Below, piece by piece: positions 20,756 to 31,270 of a stretch of DNA of 64,000 nucleotides. Within the stretch, counting starts at the first letter, position 1, and the number at the start of each line of letters is the position of its first letter. Location: contig JAWWNJ010000179.1 of assembly GCA_037176885.1 (NCBI GenBank), positions 310,001 through 374,000 of the forward strand, in the 5' to 3' direction. The notes beneath the pieces are model-generated. The model was not told the DNA's origin. It searched no databases and saw nothing but the letters and a program-made list of their open reading frames with translations. Made by a program: the position numbers and the translations under genes. This DNA is from Favolaschia claudopus. Lineage: Eukaryota > Basidiomycota > Agaricomycetes > Agaricales > Mycenaceae.

Positions 20756-22506
20756 ATGAGCCGGCCGCGGCAAAACGTTCTGCAGCTATTCGACCCTCTG
20801 TCCTCCAGAGACGCATCCTCCCCCGACTCTGACAAGGAAAACTCCTCGCCCGTCGCGTATCTCTATCCCCAGTATTGTATCCCGCACCCAAACACTGTCG
20901 TACGGTTGACGCGACGACTGGTCGATATTGGGGAGACTACAATTCTTGAGGAGGAAGAGGAACAGGCTGCTGATGAGCAGGGGGACGTGAACGAAGTCGA
21001 TGAACACGAGAACGACACAGTTACGGGACCCAATCGCCCTCCAAGTCCTCGTACACCGTTGGCGGATGTCACCTTCGATAGAGAGCGAACCCCCATGCGT
21101 TCCAAAATGTACAAAAGGAAAGCAGCGCCCGCCGAAGCAGTCGTTCCTAACGCTGTCGCTCACGTCATTCACGAAGCAATCACAGAGGGTGATGCCACTC
21201 TTGCTGTCCCCTCTGTGACGATTTCTGCTCCAGAAGAAAACCTCAGCGGGAGCACCGACAGCTCCTCTACGTCTCTTGCCACCCTTCCATTGGCCACGCC
21301 GACCTGCAGCCTTTTAATGGACACCGCCATAGCCCTACCCACTCCTTCAGAGGCCTCATCCTCCCTTCTTATTTCTATGCCTCCGTTTTCTTCGCAAACT
21401 GCGGCGTTAGTTAATCTCGATTACTCCTCCGGCGATTTACAGACTTCTTTTGCACTTCACATGAACATGAACGCCGAAACAAGCTTTGACTTGCTCAACG
21501 ATAGAATTTCCTTCCTGGGACTCGGCGACGAGGCGAGCTTTGATGCGGGAAAGGATTCGGGTCCCGTTTCTCGGCAAGAAGAGATAGATGGTCTGTGGAA
21601 ATCTGTCAGCCCTACCTTATCATCTCTTATGTGTACTTGCAGGCGAAAGACTAGGTTTCATTGACCCACTGCCCGGAACACCCGGACCTAGTTCATCACG
21701 CTCCAACTCCCCTCCCAACCCGCGGCCTGTTCCCAACCAGTCTCCAGACACAGGTGCATAACTTTCTTGCATGTGGTTGGTTGACAAACTCATGACATAT
21801 TCCTTTTTTCAAAGCTCAACCGACAGACGCACCAGTGACCCCTGTTCAGCCTTCGGTTGAACAGCCGTCTTTCCCGCCTGTGTTTGTTGCTCCGGCTGTC
21901 AGACGAATCTCCCCCGTACCTGTTCTATCGACCAGTCTTCCGGAACCCCCTGCTCTAGTTCCTGCTCTGAAGATCGTAAAGCGGAAACGCCCTGACACTA
22001 CTGCCGCCCCGCAGGCTACAGTGCGCACTTCGTCTGTCGAGAATCACCTGTCGTCGCGTCCTGGCCGCGTTGTTGCGACGAAGGAAGCAGCCACCAGTGT
22101 TGTGCCAGTGAAGGCCCCTGCGTTGGGTCGTTACGTGACAGAGGGACCCGGACCTTGGCGCGTTCCAATTGTGAGCAGTGATGAAGAAAAGAAAGCTTCC
22201 GCTCCAGTGAACAGTCGCAAACCTGTGGCAAGAAGTGCCCCGTCTGGACCTCGCAGAGTGCCGCTTGACAGTAGCACTCCCAGTTCGAGTATAACTCCGA
22301 CCGCCGCAGTCCCAGCCGCACCCAAGGCCAAGGCGCTCTCTTCAGAGTCGGCGACCGCACTGAAGCGTCCATTACGCATGGTACCTCCAAATGCCCCAGC
22401 ATCTGGTCTACCGCGCGTCGCTAGCGGGAGTCGTTTGCCGATGCTTAAATCGAAGATTCCACCTCCTGCTGCTGGAATCGGGCTCCCCCGTAAGAGGGTT
22501 GTTTAA
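20756..22506 (+). CDS. Disordered protein with KEN box and D-box-like motif; possible cell-cycle substrate
   Basis: Three exons, 20756-21590, 21643-21753 and 21815-22506 (introns 52 and 61 nt), give 545 aa. No folded domain is visible. Near the N-terminus DSDKENSSP contains a KEN box, and RTPLADVTFDRERTPMRSK contains an RxxL D-box-like element with flanking TP sites. An acidic stretch, LEEEEEQ, lies between them. The C-terminal part is rich in Pro, Ala and Ser and basic, ending KSKIPPPAAGIGLPRKRVV. This combination is common in proteins degraded by the APC/C during mitosis (securin, cyclin regulators), but I recognise no specific family. It shares its promoter with SLD2, which fits cell-cycle expression; that part is inference. 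Confidence 0.75.
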
Positions 22507-23346
22507 GGTCGAGAGAGCTTGGCCGTTGCGGCTCACTCAGCAGTCATTATTAGCATTTGTCTCGCATCGTTGGTATTGCACACACAGGACCATAGCATTA
22601 ACACTCACACAATAGCATGTACGTACGCATCCACATCAATATTCAGGTTTTTAGAGGCTGTTTCTCCTGGGGCAGTAAATCTGGTTGTTCGCTGGTATGT
22701 ACACTTCCCGACCGAATGTGACTGACTTCTGGCAGCACTGCCGGTGTCACCCAACTAGTTCTATTCGACTTTCGACAATGCAAGAACTCTTTTGCTCAGA
22801 CCACAACCTCTGCAAAGTGGTACTTATTACACCTTGAACTCCTTCGTTGCCGTTACTTCCAGCAATTCTCTGAATTATGTAACTTCTTGTCGTCATAGGG
22901 ACTTCGTTTATTCCCATCGATTCGGCTTTCTCTTTGTCTCTTTCTTTCTCTTCCCTTTCTGTTTCTCTAATGTTCAATCAAAAAACACGGCCTGCCCCCC
23001 AATCTCATGGAAGCTACACCACTGAACACACTGTGCGTCTCAATATTACATGAACCTGGACGACTCTGCTTTGTGATTTGCTGCTACGAGTATATGCTGT
23101 ATATCATATGCATATCTATTGGTTGCTACCGTTACTTGCTGCATATATGCTGCTGCACCGTCAAAGCTCTCCTCTTTTTCTTTCTCTCCTTCCCCCATCT
23201 CACGACGACTTTCTTTCTTTTTTATCGACCCTAGGGAGAGGGCACGTCCATGGCAGAAACGAATTTTGCAGGAAACAGCACGAAAACCCTACCCAGCACC
23301 GTCGGTCGCCACGACGGTCATAATGACGGTCATTTAAACTGTGTAG
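22507..23346. other. Intergenic region with pyrimidine-rich stretches and a 12-bp tandem repeat
   Basis: I see no gene. T/C-rich stretches around 22915-22970 and 23165-23225 look like leader or promoter sequence of the next gene. Near 23315-23337 the word GACGGTCAT occurs twice, 12 nt apart. An ATG at 23250 could start the next gene if an intron joins it. Confidence 0.4.
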
Positions 23347-24739
23347 CATTGTAGGTGTTCTTTGTCTCTCGATACCGACGACGACTCTGAGGATGCAACG
23401 CGCAGACGGCATGGCTGGACTCGGACCTTTTCAATTTCCCCCGATGAACTTGCAGTCATTGATTACGAAACTCTTGAACGCATTCTCGAAATTAATACCC
23501 TCCGTATCCGTCCCATGGGCCTCCGGATTTTCATCGAGCAGCCCGCAGACTCCGCTACATGGTCGAAGGTCCGACCTTGGAAGCACGACAGTTCACTGCA
23601 GACCATCCTCGTCCAAAAGTTCTTCGAGGACCGCCGGGCTGCTGGCATCATCACTCGTTTCGATGTCCGCGACGGCGCTGACCGGAGAGACGAGTCGGAC
23701 GCACTCAGCCTCCGTTCTGTGGGCAGCCGAATTGTCCATGGGATACACACTCGCGCAGAAACCTCACGGTCTACCCATGCCAAGCGGCCGTCAAGTTGGT
23801 TTGGAACTCTTATGCGGCGACCTTCAGCGGCTGGGAAGAAGAAAGACATAACACCGCCGGATAATGAGGAAGATACCGAGGCTGAGCTAGCCCCGAGCCC
23901 ACCACCGAAGCAGGTGCGTTCCGATTCCAGCCAACCTGGCGGGAGCTGGATGGGCAGGATTACCGGGCGGAGTTAGCCACCGATGCGCGCAATATATTGC
24001 GTCGCTAGGGCTGCCGAGGAAGCTTCCCAATCCTATACCTCTCCCTTATTTACCTTGATATTCATGTCATTAAACCACTAATGCGTCCTTTCGTTAATTT
24101 TTTTAGTCTACGTCAATATTTGGATACCTCAATCCTCTCGCTCTATTCTCCAGCTCCACACCAGCTACAACTGAGGCAGCCGATGCTCAGAATGATATGT
24201 CTCCCGATGAGGCCCGCGCGGTAGAGGTCGAGCAGCTGCGTAAACGAGGCTGGATGCCTCCTGGTCTCGCTCGCCGACAAAAGTCTCTACGAGACAGACT
24301 CCGCGCTTCTGAGGGTCGCAATCCTTTCCTTGGTGGAACCCGCGTGTACTATCGAGGGAAAAATAGCTCTCAGAGCGGTGAAGGCGACCCGTTCGCAGAC
24401 CAAGACGCTGCAGAGATTACTCCTCAAGAGGTCGACGAGTTCTTTGAAATCGACAGGACAAGTTCCATTTTGGAACTCAACAATCGTCCGGTACGTTTTG
24501 TTTCGTCTGGCTGAATACTTGTGTTTCTAATCACGTCCTTGCAGGCCAATTTGACTCCCACCAAAGAGAAGACGTGGTCGAGATTCAAGGGAGGCAAGAA
24601 TAAGAAAAATAAAGGGAAACAGAAAGGCGAGCTCGGTGGTGGCGCCGACATTGTCCGGTCACCCGAAGATGCCTTCCCCAATTCTCCTCACCATTCAAAG
24701 AACAATGTCAGCAAAGTAGACGGCGACGATGACGACTGA
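23347..24739 (+). CDS. Unrecognised protein with conserved-looking N-terminal part; start not resolved
   Basis: The coding frame runs to 23913, then 24107-24490 and 24545-24739; the introns are 193 and 54 nt. Phase is kept at both joins. The first part looks folded (DELAVIDYETLERILEINT, VQKFFEDRRAAGIITRFDV). The middle holds GYLNPLALFSSS and VEQLRKRGWMPPGLARRQKS. The C-terminus is Lys-rich then acidic (GGKNKKNKGKQKG, ending VDGDDDD). There is no ATG in frame at the start; an ATG at 23250 could join through a 46-nt intron (23301-23346) with a weak 5' site, giving MAETNFAG... as N-terminus. If the 193-nt intron is not removed, the first part ends at 23976 as a separate 200-residue protein. No family is recognised. 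Confidence 0.55.
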
Positions 24740-25020
24740 TCATGACTTTTCTTGTTATCTCTTTGGCTACCCCTGGATTTTCTGCCTGCTCAGCGCCTCC
24801 CTCCTCCGCCCTATGTTGTCCACTAACCCCTGCTACTAATCTCCACTTAGTAATTTAAGATACGATATTTACGCTCTTTGTTGTTGAATGAACACACTCT
24901 TTTTTGCTTCGACTGCCCAGTTGGCAACTTTGAATTCGACATGGTCCTTCGACTTACAAAATACAGTTAATAAGATGTACATACAATATTAGAGCAGGAG
25001 TGTGATGAAGGCCGAGCAAT

Positions 25021-25933
25021 CTACATTGTCGAGCCTAACACCTTCATTGCGAGAGCACGAAGAATCTGCATAACTCATGGGATCAGAGCGGCATTCAGTC
25101 AAGGCTCATCGCGACTAACCTCTGCTTTCTGATTGCCACCGAGCTCGCTGAAAACTGCTGCCACGCTCTTCCCTTTCGCGTCGCGCACAGCACCTAAACG
25201 GTTTCCCGCAACAGCGCCGAGCATGAGACCCGGGAAGTTAGCTATGATGAAACCGACGCCGGCGCTAGTCGATAATTGATGAGGTCCTTGAACGCGAGAT
25301 GAAGACAACCGAAGCGACTAACCCACAGACAGCACCTAGATAGGCCCACCACGGTGCATGGCGTTGGACTTCCGGTCGTAACAGCTGCAATGATAGAACG
25401 TCGGTCTTCGTTTGCAGACAGAATGAAATACAAGTACCTCCTCGAAAGCATCCGCGAAAACACCATCCGCATCGGGCCGTTCGGCGTCGGCCGCTGTGGG
25501 GGCTGCGCCAGCAGCACCGCCGCCAAACATCCCCGCAAATTGGGTGAAGAAATTAGTGGATGCCCCAGGGTCTTCGCTTCGTTCGGATTTTCGACTCGTG
25601 TATAGAGCATCATATTCTTTCCGCCGGGTCGTATCTGAGAGAACATAATAGGCGTCCGCTACTGCCTGAAATCATAGTTGGAGTCAGGCAAAGAAAGACT
25701 GAAGAAGAATGCGCACCTGGAATCTCTCAGTCGCCTTCTTCTTTTCTGCAGGTGTAGCGTTAGCTATCCTATCAGGGTGTGTTCTTGATTGGTGCAAATA
25801 TCAGCATCGCGCATGGGAGAAACCGAATGCAAGTGGACCTGAGAGACTCCTTCTTGTACGCGGTGCGAATTTCGTCTTGTGTAGCAGATTTGGTGACATT
25901 TAAAAGCTTGTAGTAGTCAGGAAAGCGAGACAT
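25021..25933 (-). CDS. DnaJ-domain (Hsp40-like) protein with glycine/alanine-rich C-terminal segment
   Basis: The start is MSRFPDYYKLLNVTKSATQ at 25933. A J domain follows directly: an intron joins YKKESLR to THPDRIAN and so keeps the HPD motif that stimulates Hsp70. Helix IV and the J-domain end (FQAVADAYYVLSDTTRRKEY) come next. The middle is Gly/Ala-rich (AGMFGGGAAGAAPTAAD). Short introns then lead to RPEVQRHAPWWAYLGAVCG and GVGFIIANFPGLMLGAVAGN, a hydrophobic Gly/Ala-rich stretch that may be membrane-associated, and the end AEILRALAMKVLGSTM. About six exons in all. It is a class C type co-chaperone with no zinc-finger region; the compartment is unknown. Confidence 0.85.
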
Positions 25934-26061
25934 GGTACACGGTCGTCAAAGGGCGTTATTCGAGGTAAAGTGGTTCAAGTGGAGGCGTCGTCTGTGGTAT
26001 CGCAGCTATTTAAGCCAGTCGTGTCGACGTCATGCTTCTATTTATTACGTTACGTGACGCG

Positions 26062-26078
26062 TGCGATCGCCGATCGCA
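26062..26078. promoter_or_regulatory. 17-bp inverted repeat with adjacent ACGCGT (MCB-like) upstream of the DnaJ gene
   Basis: TGCGATCG-C-CGATCGCA is a perfect 8+1+8 inverted repeat, about 130 nt upstream of the DnaJ start. ACGCGT at 26057-26062, the core of an MBF/MCB element, touches its left edge. Confidence 0.5.
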
Positions 26079-26153
26079 TTTTTTAGGAAATTATTCACCA
26101 ACCAGGGATTTTCGCAACTATAGAAATACAAGCACAAAAGCACAGCTAACTAA

Positions 26154-28781
26154 CTATTGAATATTATCCGGAATATACACTGGCGGTCGTCGCGGTCTCT
26201 CGAATGCCTCGTCCGTCGGGTCCTCTTCTTGTGGTCGAGGACCACTGATGTTGGGCCGACCATCTCGACCTGCACGCGACGGTCTCCGAGCACTGGCTCC
26301 GGCTGGTCTTCGCACAGCAGGAGGCGGTCCCGCGGAGCCCAGTAACAACGGTTTGAGCACCGGATACTCGTAATTGGAGCCAGGCTGCATCGTTGAAAGA
26401 GTGGGCAACGTGCCGCTCGACGCCGTTGCCGCAGGTAGAGACGTTAGCGGCGACGTTGTGGGGCTCAGAAGGAGGGGGCGCAGGTTGACATTGGACGACG
26501 CGGCCGTTGTCACGGGGCTTTCGACGTCAGAATACTCCATTTCCGGTTTCTCCGTCACCTCATCAAGAGTACCTTTCCTCTGGTCGCTGGACGGGTTCGT
26601 GAGATCTGAAATATGGCATAGAATGAGCCCCTACTGAGTTTGATGTTCAGGAAATAAGAAAAGAGACATACCGCCGATGAATGAGGTAACGTCGTACTGC
26701 GTAATTTGCGAATCAAACCGCATCTGCACGGGTGTTGAGAGGTCATCATCGGCATTGGTGGAAACGGCGCTCTGTGGAATCCGGGCGCGACTCGGGAATG
26801 GTTGTTCTCGGCCCCTACCCAAAGGAGAAGAATCAAGGACGACAGCACTCCGGTCGACAAGTGGCGGTTCAGGGAAATTGCTCAAAGAAAAGTCGCTCCT
26901 TGCCGACACCGATTTTCCAGAGGACATGCTCAAAGACCGGTTACCTTCTGGAGGGAGAATCTTCACATCAGGTTGCGGTGGTGGGGGAAGCGATGTGACC
27001 GTCGACGTCGGCGAGAAGAGCCGGAGAGCAGCAATGCTCTTATCCAACTCTGTTTGCTGACGCAAGAGTTCGTCGAAGGAGTTGACTGATTCTCGCTCGA
27101 GAGAGGGGCTTGAAGGAGCCAACGATGCCGAAGGAGGGCGACGTGCCAAAATCGGGGACTCAGGTTCTGCTGCGGGAGCGGGCCCAACGATGCCATTGAG
27201 ACCGTATACGGGGGAATCCGTTGCGCGAGCATCATCCACAGCTGCGAACCCAGGCATCGTCAACCGTGAGCTTGTCGCCATTCCGTAATACGAAGAGAAG
27301 GAGACGCCAGTGAACGGCCTGGTTGTCGACGGTGTGGTCGCCTCAGTAGAATTGGGAGCCAAACTCTGAGAGTCCAGGGTGTTCACTGTAAGAGGCTGGC
27401 GTGTTTTGTCCTCGATAGCCCGCTGCGTTTGTTCCACCACTATACGCGGACTGGGTAGTACCGCCGCCGCCGCCGCTACCTCGGGAGTGATAGAGCGCAC
27501 TTCGGTCGCGATACCCAGTTCGGCGTCTCCTCCTGCACTCCAGAGTTTCTGTTCCGCACTACTGGGACGTGGCGGCGGCCGCCGGGCGTTGATCCACGAG
27601 GAGATGCGGGAGACAGCAGATTCGCGCGATGATGGCGTTGTAACAGCCCGTCCAATCTGAATCACTGGTTCCTCTACAACCTCCGGCTCTGCCATTGCCA
27701 TTTGAAACGGTGGTGCATCCATCTTCCCTTTGATGTCGGTGAAAAAAGAACTTCGTTTCCGGGGATCTGATTTGACCGTGGCGGGGTCGACATAGCGTGG
27801 GACGTTGTAGAAGGTGTAGATGAGGGCGTTCAGAATGAGGGCGTAGGTCTCCACGGCTTGAAGGAATCGACCAAGAGTGGTCTCTGAAAACCTGACTGTG
27901 TAAATCATCATGAAGATCAGATTTGCACAACAGTGATGCAACGGAACCAACTGACAGACTAAAAGATTTCCGGCACCAATTCCAGTGCTGATCATCAGGG
28001 CGAGAATGGGGATGAGATAGGGCAGGAACGGCCTATACCAGGGAGCAACATTGGTGAGGAATAGGTTGAGCATCAGTTTGGCGATGAGCAGGGCAGACAC
28101 TGCGATTTGCAGAGTCGACTCAGCAATGTATACTGAGGACATTCCAGTCACAATTCTCCAAAGAATTTGCAAAATGGGGATGCTGAAGATAGAGCCCAAT
28201 AAGCCGAACTTGAGGATGAATCCTAGAGCGCCCCATCGCTCCCAGCTGGCGCTATGATGAAGGGTTTCTGCGAAAGGGCCGGCTGGCGTCTTGGAGCGAG
28301 GTTCGTAGCGAGGTCGTTGAGCGACGAACGCCCAGAGGTAGAGAAATCGAAAAGCAAAGGCCAAAGCAAAGCCTACTTCTCGCGCGTCTATGAGACCGGT
28401 GACGGCATCGAGTTCCAGACCTCGGTCTGTGTTGTCAACACCTCGAAAAAGTATTTGGCTCAAGTCAAGGATCGCGGAAACTGAATGCAAGCTAAACGTC
28501 ACCAACGTCGGTGGGTGAAAGCAAATCAGACAAACCGAATGCGAGCAGAGAAGACGTGTACAAATATACAGCTGGGCTAGTGGAATACTCAGTATTAAGT
28601 GGGATGCAAGGGAAGGATGACGACGTACAGATTTATCCGCCGCATTACGATAAAGAACGAAAACACCGCCAACGCGGTAAGTCCAACACAAAAAAACGGG
28701 ATGTCGGAAAGTACATATTCGAGCTGGTGAGATGTCAAGCCCGTATAAATTGGGGCGAAGAAATCGGACGCACAGTCGCAT
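26154..28781 (-). CDS. Multipass membrane protein with long disordered C-terminal tail
   Basis: Exon 28781-26672 and exon 26605-26154 (66-nt intron; FIGG becomes FIGD at the join) give 853 aa. The first ~330 residues contain seven or eight hydrophobic helices (for example LGFILKFGLLGSIFSIPILQ, STLQIAVSALLIAKLMLNLF, YLIPILALMISTGIGAGNLL, ALILNALIYTFYNVPRYVDP). The remaining ~500 residues are disordered, Ser/Pro/Thr-rich, with a short leucine-containing heptad-like patch (FDELLRQQTELDKSIAALRL). I do not recognise the family; helix count and tail resemble fungal orphan multipass receptors or scaffolds, but this is not evidence of function. The ATG at 28781 is the first in the frame; the N-terminal ~60 residues look poorly ordered and could instead hold an unrecognised intron. 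Confidence 0.7.
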
Positions 28782-29791
28782 TGTTGGAAAGACTCAGTCG
28801 CATGATAGGGTCGTTTGACATTTTATGTACACCGCAAGGATAGTTGCCAGTACCACCGGTAGAAAAGTTCGCCTTGCGAAGATGTGGCAGTCACGGCAAT
28901 GAAGCGGACCGCAAGAGAAAAGAGGTAGAAGGGAGCAAGTAGAGGTCGTGTAGCGCACGCTCGAATCTCGGCCAGCAGAATCACGAGGCGCAGGGAGAGA
29001 GCTAGCGAGTAGAGAGAAGAGAAGGGGGGAGGCCGAAGCCAGAGGCGAGGAGTGCGCCGTCCCCAACAGTGAGAGTGGAGGTAAGTGAGAAGGGAAACAG
29101 AGCCTTGGCCCATTAGAGCAGCCGCGTACTAGCCGCGTTAGATCATTTTGCAGTGTTGCACTTGGCGACAATCAATATCCCAAATCCTAATCTAATCTAA
29201 TCAGTCCCGATTTGGGATAAGTAGTGGGCCCAACGACCACGCCACCTGAGAGCTGCTTCCAAGCTGCTCAATCGTGGCAAACCCTCTTCCGCGCTGTCTT
29301 CGACGATGTATAACGCGTGTTGAACCCGCGATTCAAAGCATTGGTGCCTTGAATGATTTCATTCAAGACTCCGGCGGCATTACATTCCCTTGATACCCGA
29401 GTCGCGACAATTTTCATTATGCGACGTCGACGGTGCCACAGGGTCTCTTTTCTCTGCTGCGATCTCGCCATTTTCCGCTGCTGTCTCAGTCTGTATGTTG
29501 CGGGTCTGAGGCCGGTCTGGTCCTGTGTCTTGTGCTCGCTTTGCCGCTGTGTCATTTCACCCACGTCATAATTCCAAGTCGAACCATTCCTCTTAGACGC
29601 CTTTATATCTGCGATTCTCACCTTGTCATTCGTCTTTGCTCTCTTCCTTCCCATCCCTCTCCGCCAAATTGTCTATGTAGCCGTTCCTGACCGAGCAACT
29701 CCGTATTTCAACTCTCGATCGCCCGACTGTCACCTAGGGACAGAATATGCAACATATTCCTTGTCCTTTTCCCTCTTCATCTTCGCCACCA
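28782..29791. other. Intergenic region
   Basis: No supportable gene. It includes a GA-rich segment around 28900-29100, a hairpin at 29176-29219 and a T/C-rich stretch near 29640-29790 that is likely the leader of the next gene. Confidence 0.4.
29176..29219. repeat. Inverted repeat with 11-bp perfect arms
   Basis: TATCCCAAATC (29176-29186) pairs exactly with GATTTGGGATA (29209-29219). The 22-nt loop contains CTAAT repeated three times. Confidence 0.6.
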
Positions 29792-30976
29792 ATGTCCTCT
29801 TCACAAAGATCTCTCTTCGTCACTCTCGCTGCTCAGGCCATTAGTTCCGTCGGGTTCAGCGTCGTCTGTACCCATCTCCTTTTCCCAAAATTTCAAATCT
29901 GATCTGTCAAAGAGCATCCTCGCTTGGATCTGGCTCACGCTTGTCCCCCCGCCTAAACCTGAGCTCACGGAGCCTATTGCAATAGACAAGAAGGCTCGTC
30001 GTCGCTCGGCCCCTGCTGCTCTTCCGTCTGCCAAACGCCGATCAACCACGACGTCGCTTGCCTCGATCGAAGCGCAGTCCTCTCCAGTGAGCCAACGAAC
30101 GCGCAAAGTTTACTTTGCCGACTCCCCTGCGCCTTCGCCTTCACGACCCACGAATTTGCCACGAACCTCCACCGACTCGTCTGATTTATCTTTAATCGCT
30201 TCCCCCGCTTCCGAATTTAGTCCTGCGTCTTCCTCGTCGACTCTCGCCCATCCTGTTACTTCGATACCCCCTCAGACCCTCGAAACATGGCGCGAATCAG
30301 CTGTCGAATCGGATTCATCTACATCTTCCCCTCGCCCTTCGCTCTCCCTGTCCCGACCCTTCCAGAAAGCTTGCAGGCAGCGTAGATCTTCAACAACATC
30401 CGCGACGTCAGAAATAACACCGCCCACTCCCGGACTATGTATGTGGCCTAACTGCACCCACTTGTTCATCCGTGTCTAAACTATGTTCTAGCATCTGCAG
30501 AAAACAAGCAGCAGTCACGAAGAGCCAGTGGCGGACTTATTCCTCCGTGGTCCTTCCGCCGGGTCTCAGGTTCTAAAAACGTCCCCAGCCCTGTTACCGC
30601 CACTCCCACACCATCCTCCACCAGTGTCACTCCAAGTGCGCAGATCTTCGCCCGCAAAAATACGCGCCGGGTGTCAACTCCCGTCCCACGCACGCAGCCG
30701 TATGCTTTTCCGTATTACGCGCAGCCGCCGACCGACGATGAGACCTATATCGCCTACCTCCGAAATCTGCCCCAGTTTAGCTCGGAACCTCTCACCCGCA
30801 GTCCTACCTTCGATACGGAGGTCAAAGACAAAGAGAAAGAGACACCGGCGTCTGAGAGGGGCAGGAATAGGAAGGCGAACGACCAGGCACAGGCCGCGCT
30901 GGGCCATGGGCGGCGGCCTACACCTAAACGGTCAGCGAGCGAAGGTTGGACCGCTAGCAAAGATCCACGTCCGTAA
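29792..30976 (+). CDS. Disordered Ser/Pro-rich protein with N-terminal signal anchor
   Basis: Three exons, 29792-29863, 29913-30438 and 30492-30976, give 360 aa with both joins in frame. The first intron (49 nt) starts GTCTGT, as in the Cys-rich microgene; it joins AQAISSVGFSV to SILAWIWLTLVPPPKP, producing one N-terminal hydrophobic helix of about 25-30 residues, so the protein is probably anchored in a membrane. The rest is basic and Ser/Pro/Thr-rich (KKARRRSAPAALPSAKRRS, TRKVYFADSPAPSPSRP, STTSATSEITPPTPGL). A more ordered patch, PYYAQPPTDDETYIAYLRN, lies near the end. Function is not recognised. Confidence 0.65.
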
Positions 30977-31270
30977 GGGACAAAGGAAAATAATACTATA
31001 CTTAATATATCTGTAAGTGACCACAGTGCTTCGGGGAAGTCTCTGTTGCTGACCGATTTACGCAGAAGGGTAACACGACAACATTTAGTACGCAGGATTA
31101 TAATTGGGCAGCATGGCAATGTACTGTTAACGCACGCAATGAATGAAATGATACGAAATCAAATATCTCTTAATGTACTTCAAGTTTCGGAGCGGAAGGA
31201 ACCACACATGAGAATCAGAGTCGGAACCGACGAGAGGCGCAGTAGACAGAAAATGAAGCAGAGTTATAAT

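Noticed and set aside
28823..29171. Small minus-strand frames of 96-125 codons near 29 kb
   Set aside because: Low-complexity composition, no domain, and no continuation through plausible introns.
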